Source: JBFGJH01 sp041586155
Lineage (GTDB): Bacteria > Actinomycetota > Acidimicrobiia > Spongiisociales > JAENVV01
DNA length: 64,000 nt
Direction of reading: 5' to 3'
NCBI GenBank assembly: GCA_041586155.1
Contig: JBFHAT010000011.1
Coordinates: 1 to 64,000 of the forward strand
Positions within the stretch are counted from its first letter, which is position 1; every line of letters begins with the position of its first letter. Shown here piece after piece: positions 16,945 through 24,087 of the stretch. Under the pieces are notes generated by a model, which saw nothing but the letters and a program-made list of their open reading frames with translations, did no database searches and had not been told where the DNA came from. The position numbers and the translations under genes were made by a program.

Positions 16945-17303
16945 CGCCCTCCACCGTCTCCGGGATCGAGCCAGCGGACGACCGTGCCGAAAGGTGCTCG
17001 CTCGACGAGTGGCGTGGGGATGACGACGTAATCAGCCGGCTCCCATCCGCACTCTCGGGCGGCGGCCCGAATTCGACGCTTGATGCGGTTCCGCACGACC
17101 GCTCCTCCCAGGCGGCGCGGCGTGATCATCCCGAGCCGGGGATAGGGGAGTTGGGATTCGGCTATCACGAGTGTCAGACCGGCCTTTCGAATCCGGCGGC
17201 CCGCCGAGAGCACATGGCGGAACTCGCCGGGAGTGCGGAGCGGGCGGACCTCAGGCGGCAAGCCGCTGGCGGCCCTTGGCCCGACGACGCTTGAGTGTCG
17301 CAC
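16941..17303 (-). CDS. rnpA: Ribonuclease P protein component
   Basis: RnpA is the protein subunit of RNase P, which matures tRNA 5' ends. The conserved RNA-binding segment VVRNRIKRRIRAAARE is present, preceded by PRLGMITPRRLGG. A GTG start at 17303 gives 120 residues and overlaps rpmH by 53 bp in another frame; a TTG at 17261 gives 106 residues and only an 11-bp overlap. Neither has a good ribosome-binding site, so translation is probably coupled to rpmH. I list the longer form but do not consider it proven. Confidence 0.9.
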   Translation of the reverse strand: MRHSSVVGPRAASGLPPEVRPLRTPGEFRHVLSAGRRIRKAGLTLVIAESQLPYPRLGMITPRRLGGAVVRNRIKRRIRAAARECGWEPADYVVIPTPLVERAPFGTVVRWLDPGDGGGR

Positions 17304-17385
17304 GCCCGGCGCGGGTCCGCATCTTCATCCGAAAGCCGTGCTTGCGCTTCCGGCGACGCGTGTTGGGTTGGTACGTCCGCTTCAT
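17251..17385 (-). CDS. rpmH: 50S ribosomal protein L34
   Basis: L34 is a small basic protein of the large ribosomal subunit. The 44 codons read MKRTYQPNTRRRRKRKHGF, then the Arg/Lys-rich remainder ending RQRLAA, a full-length match to the family. The ATG at 17385 follows CCTGGAGTTCCC. The gene opens the leftward rpmH-rnpA-yidD-yidC-jag transcript and stands back to back with dnaA. Confidence 0.98.
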   Translation of the reverse strand: MKRTYQPNTRRRKRKHGFRMKMRTRAGRATLKRRRAKGRQRLAA

Positions 17386-17412
17386 GGGAACTCCAGGGAA
17401 CGAGGTAATGGA

Positions 17413-17441
17413 AGGTTACGAAACGTGACGCGCCATTGCAA
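17413..17441 (-). promoter_or_regulatory. Promoter of the rpmH operon
   Basis: On the minus strand, TTGCAA (17436-17441) and TAACCT (17413-17418) are separated by 17 bp and end about 28 bp before the rpmH ATG. The spacing and hexamers fit a housekeeping sigma promoter. Confidence 0.6.
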
Positions 17442-17603
17442 AGGCGGCCGACCGTCTGATCATCCATATCCTGGGGGGCTGCAGGCCGATCGACCTATTT
17501 CTGTCGTGAGGCCGCGAGAAAACGCGGTAACGCGCGAAAACCCGTAGAACCCCTCAGAGGCGACGCGCGGCCGTTCTCCGCGAAAACACCGAAAGAACCT
17601 GGC

Positions 17604-17790
17604 CCTGTATGCAGGGGTTTTGCATTCATACAGGCTGCCAACCGGTATGATATGCGAGGTTTTGGCGCTCTTGTGAGGCTCTTTTCCGAAGACCTACACT
17701 CGCCGAGCCGGCGGATTGGCTCTCACTTCCCCTTTCTCGCTGATCTGTCGCGCGGTGTTCTCCACAAGATGTGGAAAGCTCTGTGGACGG
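17604..17790 (+). promoter_or_regulatory. dnaA leader: inverted repeat, -10 candidate and DnaA boxes
   Basis: The 420-bp gap between rpmH and dnaA holds no gene. It has an inverted repeat CCTGTATG (17604-17611) and CATACAGG (17627-17634), a -10-like TATGAT at 17646-17651, and DnaA-box-like sites: TTCTCCACA at 17758-17766 (one mismatch to TTATCCACA), TGTGGAAAG at 17770 and TGTGGACGG at 17782 on the other strand. These fit DnaA autoregulation. Confidence 0.6.
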
Positions 17791-17805
17791 TCACGGGAGG
17801 GATGT

Positions 17806-19179
17806 GTGACACAAATGACAGCGGCCCGGTGGTCTCTGTTCAGGGAGACCGTCGAGGCGGAGGTCGAGCCATGGGTCTGGCAGAATTGGCTCGCCGCACT
17901 GGATCGTGCCGACGACGACGACCAACACCTGGTGCTCAATGCGCCGAGTCAGTATCACCTCCGGTGGGTGATCGACCGGCACCTCGACACGCTGCAGAGC
18001 GCAGCGACCAAGGTATTTGGCGAGGAGGTGACGCTGGAGCTCACTGCCCTCGAAGAACACGAATCAGCGGTGCATGCTCCCACCGCGCCCTCGGTGGTGG
18101 AGGCGCCTGTCCCGCCGGCGATTCCGTCGCCGCACCCGGTCACCTCGGACGGCAACGACCGGTTGCTGGCTCGCTACACGTTCGACAACTTCGTCGTCGG
18201 CCAGTCGAACCGGTTCGCCCATGCCGCCGCCATGGCCGTCACCGAACAGCCGGGCACCCACTACAACCCGCTGTTCATTTACGCGGCCGCGGGCCTGGGT
18301 AAGACCCATCTGCTGCATGCCGTGGGTCATCACGCGCGCGAATTGATGCCTTCGACCAGGCTCCGATACGTCACCTCGGAGAACTTCTTCAACCAGTTCA
18401 TCGATGGCATCCGTAAGAAGCGTATGGACGAGTTCAAGTCGCTGTATCGCACCACGGATCTCTTGCTGCTCGATGACGTCCAGTTCTTCGAAGGCAAGGA
18501 ACAGATCCTCGAAGAGTTCTTCCACACCTTCAATGCGCTGTATGAGCAGGGCAAGCAACTCGTGATCTCGTCCGACCGCCATCCGCGCAACCTCGCCACG
18601 CTCGAGGACCGACTGCGGAGCAGATTCGAATGGGGTCTCCTCACCGACATCCAGCCACCCGATGTAGAGACACGGCTGGCAATCCTTCGCAAGAACACCG
18701 ACGGGGCGCGTCACGAATTCCCCGAGGACGTGCTCGAGTTCATCGCAACACACGTCGAGAACAACATTCGAGAGCTCGAAGGTGCGCTCACGCGGGTCAC
18801 TGCCTACGCGACACTCCACCACACGGCAATCGGACTGGAGATGGCAACTGACGTCCTGAGCGACCTGGTGCCGCATTCGACGCCACGGCCGCTCACTCCC
18901 GAGATCATCATTCGGGCCGTTGGGAGCCGATACAACTATTCGACTGCCGACATGACCGGGAAGAGCCGCAAGGCTCCGCTCGCCATGGCCCGCCAGATCG
19001 CCATGTACCTGTGCCGGGAGCTCACAGACCTGTCATTGCCCAACATCGGTCGTCAGTTCGGAGGCCGCGACCACACGACCGTGATGCACGCCGTTTCCAA
19101 GGTGAAGATGCTCATGGAGACTGATCCGAACGTCTTCGAAGGCGTCTCGGCTTTGTCTCAGGAGCTGAGGACAACGTGA
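17806..19179 (+). CDS. dnaA: Chromosomal replication initiator DnaA
   Basis: DnaA binds DnaA boxes at oriC and opens the duplex. Domain I covers about residues 1-80, a variable linker follows, the AAA+ core has Walker A GLGKTH at about 163 and Walker B LLLDDVQF at about 220, and domain IV carries the signature GRDHTTVMHA near 420. GGGAGG at 17795-17800 points to the GTG at 17806 rather than the ATG at 17815, giving 457 residues. DnaA-box clusters flank it on both sides. Confidence 0.98.
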   Translation: MTQMTAARWSLFRETVEAEVEPWVWQNWLAALDRADDDDQHLVLNAPSQYHLRWVIDRHLDTLQSAATKVFGEEVTLELTALEEHESAVHAPTAPSVVEAPVPPAIPSPHPVTSDGNDRLLARYTFDNFVVGQSNRFAHAAAMAVTEQPGTHYNPLFIYAAAGLGKTHLLHAVGHHARELMPSTRLRYVTSENFFNQFIDGIRKKRMDEFKSLYRTTDLLLLDDVQFFEGKEQILEEFFHTFNALYEQGKQLVISSDRHPRNLATLEDRLRSRFEWGLLTDIQPPDVETRLAILRKNTDGARHEFPEDVLEFIATHVENNIRELEGALTRVTAYATLHHTAIGLEMATDVLSDLVPHSTPRPLTPEIIIRAVGSRYNYSTADMTGKSRKAPLAMARQIAMYLCRELTDLSLPNIGRQFGGRDHTTVMHAVSKVKMLMETDPNVFEGVSALSQELRTT

Positions 19180-19182
19180 GTA

Positions 19183-19369
19183 TTCTCCACAGGAAGCGCG
19201 CGTGATCCACACGCGTCATGGAAGGATCCACAGGCCGTACCCACCCCCTTGTGGAAGCGGCCAGGCTGGATTCATGGGCTCTGGCACGGTTATCCACCTG
19301 TCAACAGCTGCCTACTATCACTACTCCATTTGAAATAGAAGAACTCAGTAACAGAAGGAAACGACACCT
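19183..19369. other. oriC: Replication origin oriC (dnaA-dnaN intergenic region)
   Basis: Between dnaA and dnaN are several near-consensus DnaA boxes: TTCTCCACA at 19183-19191, TGATCCACA at 19203-19211, GGATCCACA at 19224-19232, TTATCCACC at 19290-19298, and a weaker reverse site near 19250. An AT-rich stretch at about 19311-19352 (CTACTATCACTACTCC, then TTTGAAATAGAAG) is the best unwinding-element candidate. Placement between dnaA and dnaN is standard for Actinomycetota. Confidence 0.85.
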
Positions 19370-20461
19370 GTGAAGATCCGAGCCGAACGTGATGACCTCG
19401 CCGATGTCTTCGGTCGCGCCAATCGGGCCGTGGGAGCCAAAGCGGCCGCACCGCCTCTGACGGGTGTGATGTGCGATGTCACCGGATCGACACTCAAGGT
19501 CACCGGAACCGATCTGGAGATCACGGTTCGGACGAACACGGACGTCGAGGTTCTCGAGGAAGGCCGATCGGTGATTCCCGCCAAGTTCGTGTCCGAAGCC
19601 ATTCGGAAAATGCCCGAAGGCGCAGTGACGCTCGAATCAGACGGAGGCGAACTGGTGATCACCGGCCAGGGTCCGAGGTTCACGGTGAGGGAGTTCGCCG
19701 TCGACGAGTTTCCAGTGCTCGAAGCGCCCGACATGGACGACTCGATCAAGCTCGACGGTGAAGAGCTGGCCGAGGCGATCGCGCAAGTCACGGTGGCAGC
19801 GTCGTCGGACGCTACCCGTCCGATCCTCACGGGGGTTCTCGTCGAGAACGACGACGACGGAGTTCGGCTGGTAGCCACCGACTCATACCGCCTCGCCGTT
19901 CGGACCCTCAAGGGCGTCACTGCCCCTGCGACGGGCGGACTGGTGCCGGCGAGAGGATTGCGCGAGCTCAGTCGGACGGTCGGCACCTCCAACATCGAGA
20001 TGGCCGTGCCTGGACGGGAAGCGGCGTTCAAATCGGACAAGGGCACGTTGACGATGCGTCTCATCGAGGGAACGTTTCCGAACTACCGGCAGTTGCTTCC
20101 CGAGTCGTATCCAAACCGGGTCGTAGTGAATCGCGAACGCCTGTTGGAGGCCTTGTCGCGCGCGGAGCTGGTTGCTGAGGATCACATTCCGGTCCGGCTC
20201 ACCATGTCCGAAGGCGGGGTCGAGATCACCGTCACCCGCCAAGATGTCGGAGGGGAGGCCGAGCACCTCCCGGGGGACTACTCGGGTGAGGCTTCCGATG
20301 TGTTGATTGCGTTCAACCCCCGGTATCTCCGTGACGGCGTGTCAGCGATCAACGCCGAGGAGATCGAGATCCAGGTCATCGACGGGTTGAAGCCGTCGGT
20401 GATCAGGGGAGTTGGACACGAGGACTTCCTCTATCTCTTGATGCCCGTCCGGATTCCGTGA
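19370..20461 (+). CDS. dnaN: DNA polymerase III beta sliding clamp
   Basis: The clamp tethers DNA polymerase III and other partners to DNA. The 363-residue protein has the expected three-domain length, starts MKIRAERDDLADVFGRANRAV in the usual way and ends with the conserved LMPVRIP tail. GTG at 19370 is preceded by AGAAGGAA. The stop codon overlaps the recF start (GTGA), so dnaN and recF are co-translated. Confidence 0.98.
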   Translation: MKIRAERDDLADVFGRANRAVGAKAAAPPLTGVMCDVTGSTLKVTGTDLEITVRTNTDVEVLEEGRSVIPAKFVSEAIRKMPEGAVTLESDGGELVITGQGPRFTVREFAVDEFPVLEAPDMDDSIKLDGEELAEAIAQVTVAASSDATRPILTGVLVENDDDGVRLVATDSYRLAVRTLKGVTAPATGGLVPARGLRELSRTVGTSNIEMAVPGREAAFKSDKGTLTMRLIEGTFPNYRQLLPESYPNRVVVNRERLLEALSRAELVAEDHIPVRLTMSEGGVEITVTRQDVGGEAEHLPGDYSGEASDVLIAFNPRYLRDGVSAINAEEIEIQVIDGLKPSVIRGVGHEDFLYLLMPVRIP

Positions 20462-21555
20462 GGCTCGACTGGCTCGAGCTCACCGACTTTCGCTCCTACG
20501 GACATCTGACGTTCCGGCCTGACGCTGCGGTCAATGTCCTCGTGGGTCCGAACGCGACAGGGAAGACGAACCTGCTCGAAGCGGTGTCTTATCTTGCATC
20601 ACTGCGGAGCTTCCGATCGGCCCCGGACGAGGCCCTGATCGCCAGCGGAACGGATCACGCCATCATTCGGGGAGAGGTGAGTCATCGAGATTCGGCTTCA
20701 CTGGTCGAGATCGAGCTCCCTGTTCAGGGCCGGCGGAGAGTGCAAGTCAATCGCCAGCGGCTCGCCAGATCCACCGACCTGCTCGGTCATCTTCGCCTGA
20801 TCGTGTTTCTCCCGGACGACCTCGACATCGTGAAGCGCTCACCCTCGTATCGGCGAGACTTTGTCGACGGATTGGCGGTCCAGCTCTGGCCGGGGTCGTA
20901 TCTCGATCAATCCGACTACGAGCGGGCGCTTCGCCAGCGGAACACGTTGCTCCGCCAGATGGGTCGAGACACCGATCCTGTGACACTGGCTGTGTGGAAC
21001 GAGCGGCTGTCGGCAGCCGGCGGGCGGGTCATGGCGCGACGCGCTCGGGCGCTTGAAGCCCTCAGAGAGCCGCTCGTCGACGTGTACCGCGGCGTGTCTG
21101 GGCGCGATGATGAGATAGGAATGTCCTATCTGAGCGCGTGGGGAGGCGAGCTGGACGCATCCGTGAACGAATCCGACTGGGTGGTGCTTCTACGTTCGGC
21201 GCTCGAGCGCGCCGAACGCGATGACCAAGACAGGCGAACGACGACTGTCGGGCTCCATCGCGACGAGCCAACGTTCACCATCACGGGGAGGCCGGCTCGA
21301 TTTCTCGCATCGCAGGGTGAGCAACGGTCACTGGTACTCGCACTCCGGCTGGCATCTCACCGAGCGGTGTCCGAGGCGGCCGGCTTGTCACCGCTTCTCG
21401 TCCTCGATGATGTCTTCTCCGAGCTCGACCTCGACCGAGCGGCGGCCCTCGCCCGCGCGCTTCCCGACTCACAGACATTCATCACGACAGCGCGCGACGA
21501 AGAGGTTCCGCTCGCTGGAAGACGATGGAGTGTCGAGCTCGGAGCGGTGTCATGA
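20458..21555 (+). CDS. recF: DNA replication and repair protein RecF
   Basis: RecF is an SMC-like ATPase that helps load RecA at gaps. Walker A is GPNATGKTN at about residue 30, the ABC signature region lies in FLASQGEQRSLVLALRLA and Walker B is LLVLDDVFSELD. GTG at 20458 overlaps the dnaN stop and the end overlaps the next gene (ATGA). The 365-residue length is normal. Confidence 0.97.
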   Translation: MRLDWLELTDFRSYGHLTFRPDAAVNVLVGPNATGKTNLLEAVSYLASLRSFRSAPDEALIASGTDHAIIRGEVSHRDSASLVEIELPVQGRRRVQVNRQRLARSTDLLGHLRLIVFLPDDLDIVKRSPSYRRDFVDGLAVQLWPGSYLDQSDYERALRQRNTLLRQMGRDTDPVTLAVWNERLSAAGGRVMARRARALEALREPLVDVYRGVSGRDDEIGMSYLSAWGGELDASVNESDWVVLLRSALERAERDDQDRRTTTVGLHRDEPTFTITGRPARFLASQGEQRSLVLALRLASHRAVSEAAGLSPLLVLDDVFSELDLDRAAALARALPDSQTFITTARDEEVPLAGRRWSVELGAVS

Positions 21556-21860
21556 GCGGTGACCGCCGGCCGCTCGAACCCATTGCGACGCCACTGCGCA
21601 ATGCGCTCCGCCAGCTCGGGCTCGCCGAGATCGAGACCCTGCTCGAGTTGCTTCAAGACTGGGATCGGATCGCCGGTCAACCTTGGGCTGGCGTGTCCGC
21701 CCCGGCCAAACTGTCCTCCGGTCACCTGGTCGTTCGAGCCGAGAGTGCTGCGTCCGTTCGCCTGCTTCGGTACGCCTCTGGACGCCTCATCCAGACCCTC
21801 GACGAAAGGCTCGGCGAAGGAACCGTGGTCTCTATTGAGGTCGTCCTGCCGGAAGCTTGA
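21552..21860 (+). CDS. dciA: DUF721 / DciA-family helicase-associated protein
   Basis: This 102-residue protein belongs to the DUF721 family that sits between recF and gyrB in actinobacteria (as Rv0004 does in M. tuberculosis). Bacterial DciA is a loader or operator of the replicative helicase. The core is visible in WDRIAGQPWAGVSAPAKL and HLVVRAESAASVRLLRY, a basic-aromatic KH-like fold. The ATG at 21552 overlaps the recF stop. An intrinsic terminator begins at its stop codon, so the dnaN-recF-dciA unit ends here. The gene symbol is by family and position. Confidence 0.8.
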   Translation: MSGDRRPLEPIATPLRNALRQLGLAEIETLLELLQDWDRIAGQPWAGVSAPAKLSSGHLVVRAESAASVRLLRYASGRLIQTLDERLGEGTVVSIEVVLPEA

Positions 21861-21884
21861 AAAGCCTGTTCTCATAGGCTTTTT
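21860..21884 (+). terminator. Intrinsic terminator after dciA-like gene
   Basis: AAAAGCCT and AGGCTTTT form a stem around GTTCTCAT, followed by a T run. It separates dnaN-recF-dciA from the gyrB promoter. Confidence 0.85.
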
Positions 21885-21899
21885 CGACCCTTCCCTGGC

Positions 21900-21928
21900 T
21901 TGGGATAGACGCCTCGAACGGGTATAAT
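21900..21928 (+). promoter_or_regulatory. gyrB-gyrA promoter
   Basis: TTGGGA (21900-21905) and a consensus TATAAT (21923-21928) are 17 bp apart. The predicted transcript has an unusually long leader of about 215 nt before gyrB at 22153, which includes the direct repeat GGGCCCACATC at about 22037 and a possible 60-codon leader frame. Confidence 0.75.
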
Positions 21929-22152
21929 CACAACATTGTAAATAACGCTTCGAATTGCGTTCCCCGCACCTCGCGCTTGGAGGAATCGACGACCGAAATG
22001 TCGGTGCCGGCGTGCATGCTGAGGTCGACGGGGACGGGCCCACATCGGGCCCACATCGGGCCGGTTCGGCGGCCGGTAAGGACACCGGCGTCACCCTGGG
22101 CGAACGGTCGCGCGTCATCTTCGAGCAGGTGAGGTAAACGAGTGAGGTACTT

Positions 22153-24069
22153 GTGACAACACAGAAGAACGGCTCGTACGCCGCCTCCGACATCACGGTT
22201 CTCGAAGGGCTGGATCCTGTCCGGAAGCGACCGGGGATGTACATCGGGTCGACGGGCCCGCGCGGGCTGCACCATCTGGTGTGGGAGGTCGTCGACAACT
22301 CGGTGGACGAGGCGATGGCGGGGGAGTGCACCCGAATCGACGTGACCCTGCTGGAAGACGGAGGCGTGCGCGTGTCCGACAACGGCCGCGGGATTCCCGT
22401 CGACAAGCACAAGTCGACGAAGCAGTCGGCACTGACCACGGTTCTCACCACCCTCCACGCCGGCGGTAAGTTCGAGGCAGGGGCCTATCAAGTGTCGGGG
22501 GGTCTGCACGGTGTGGGTGTCTCGGTCGTGAACGCCCTGTCGAGACGCCTCGAGGCCGAAGTGCGTCGCGACGGCTTCGTGTGGACACAGGAGTTCCAGC
22601 TAGGGAAACCACTCGGCCCTGTCAAGAAGGGCAAGGCGGTCAAGAAGACCGGCACCACCATCACGTTCTGGCCCTCGGAGAAGACGTTCACCGAAACCAC
22701 AGAGTTCAGCTATCAGACGATCTCCGGCCGGCTGCGTGAGATGGCATTCCTCAACAAGGGCCTCGAGATTCGCCTGCGCGACGAGCGGCCCGAGGACGTA
22801 CTCGAGGATGTCTTCCACTACAAGCAGGGTCTGATCGACTTCGTCAAGCACCTCAACTCGACGCGGGAGCCGAGCCACCCCCACATCATCCAATTCGAGG
22901 ACGAGGCCGAGCAGCACGAGCTCGAAGTCGCCATGCAGTGGACGAGCGGCTACACGGAGACCGTCCTCACGTTCGCCAACAACATCAACACGCACGAAGG
23001 CGGTACCCACGAAGAGGGTTTTCGCACTGCGTTGACGAGAGCAATCAACGAGTTCGCACGTGCGAAGGGGATCCTCAAAGAGAAGGACGACAACTTCACC
23101 GGCGACGACGTACGAGAAGGCCTGACTGCAGTGTTGTCGGTCAAGGTGCGCGAGCCGCAATTCGAGGGCCAAACCAAGACGAAGCTGGGAAACACCGAAA
23201 TACGCGGCTATGTGCTCAAGACGCTCAACCGCGTATTGCCCGAATGGCTGGAGCGCCATTCGGCGGAGGGCCGCCGCATCGCGGAGAAGTGCCTCCAGGC
23301 GCAGAAGGCGCGCCAGGCTGCTCGCAAGGCTCGGGACCTCACGCGACGCAAGAGCGCTCTCGAGTCGTCGAGTCTCCCCGGCAAACTCGCCGACTGCTCA
23401 TCGCGAGATGCGGCGGAGTCAGAGCTCTTCATCGTCGAGGGTGACTCAGCCGCCGGCCCGGCCAAACAGGCGCGTGATTCGATCTATCAAGCCATCCTGC
23501 CCATCCGCGGCAAGATCCTCAACGTCGAGAAGGCCCGACTGGCCAAGGCGCTGCAAAACGCGGAGGTGCAGGGCATCATCACTGCGGCCGGGACAGGGAT
23601 CGGCGAGGAGTTTGACATCGAGAAGGCCCGGTATCACAAGATCGTGATCCTCGCCGACGCCGATGTCGACGGTGCCCACATCCGCACGCTGCTCTTGACC
23701 CTGTTGTTTCGGCATCTCCGCGGCCTCATCGAGGCGGGTTACGTCTACATCGCGGTGCCCCCGTTGTACCGGGTGAAGATGGGCAAGGAAGTCCACTACC
23801 TGAAGGACGACGAAGCCCTCGAGGCGTTTCGTGCCGAATACGAGGGTCGGAAGATCACACCGAACCGGTTCAAGGGTCTCGGCGAGATGAACGCCGATGA
23901 GCTGTGGGAGACCGCGATGAATCCGGAGAGTCGCACTCTGGTGCGAGTCGAGATCGAGGACGCCGCCATCGCCGACGAGATGTTCTCGACGCTTATGGGC
24001 GACGATGTCGCCTCACGAAAGTCGTTCATTCAGCAGAACGCCAAAGATGTCCGCTTCTTGGACATCTGA
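22153..24069 (+). CDS. gyrB: DNA gyrase subunit B
   Basis: GyrB is the ATPase half of gyrase, which supercoils DNA. The GHKL ATPase domain shows EVVDNSVDEA, DNGRGIPVD and GGLHGVGVSVVNAL; the TOPRIM domain has the metal-binding EGDSAAG and DADVDGAHI motifs. At 638 residues it is the normal Gram-positive size. The GTG at 22153 follows GAGTGAGGTACTT. gyrA follows after 18 bp in the same unit. Confidence 0.98.
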   Translation: MTTQKNGSYAASDITVLEGLDPVRKRPGMYIGSTGPRGLHHLVWEVVDNSVDEAMAGECTRIDVTLLEDGGVRVSDNGRGIPVDKHKSTKQSALTTVLTTLHAGGKFEAGAYQVSGGLHGVGVSVVNALSRRLEAEVRRDGFVWTQEFQLGKPLGPVKKGKAVKKTGTTITFWPSEKTFTETTEFSYQTISGRLREMAFLNKGLEIRLRDERPEDVLEDVFHYKQGLIDFVKHLNSTREPSHPHIIQFEDEAEQHELEVAMQWTSGYTETVLTFANNINTHEGGTHEEGFRTALTRAINEFARAKGILKEKDDNFTGDDVREGLTAVLSVKVREPQFEGQTKTKLGNTEIRGYVLKTLNRVLPEWLERHSAEGRRIAEKCLQAQKARQAARKARDLTRRKSALESSSLPGKLADCSSRDAAESELFIVEGDSAAGPAKQARDSIYQAILPIRGKILNVEKARLAKALQNAEVQGIITAAGTGIGEEFDIEKARYHKIVILADADVDGAHIRTLLLTLLFRHLRGLIEAGYVYIAVPPLYRVKMGKEVHYLKDDEALEAFRAEYEGRKITPNRFKGLGEMNADELWETAMNPESRTLVRVEIEDAAIADEMFSTLMGDDVASRKSFIQQNAKDVRFLDI

Positions 24070-24087
24070 GGCCTGAGGGAGCAGCAA

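Noticed and set aside
21955..22137. 60-codon frame as a real gene before gyrB
   Set aside because: No good start context or recognisable sequence; kept only as a possible leader peptide in the findings.
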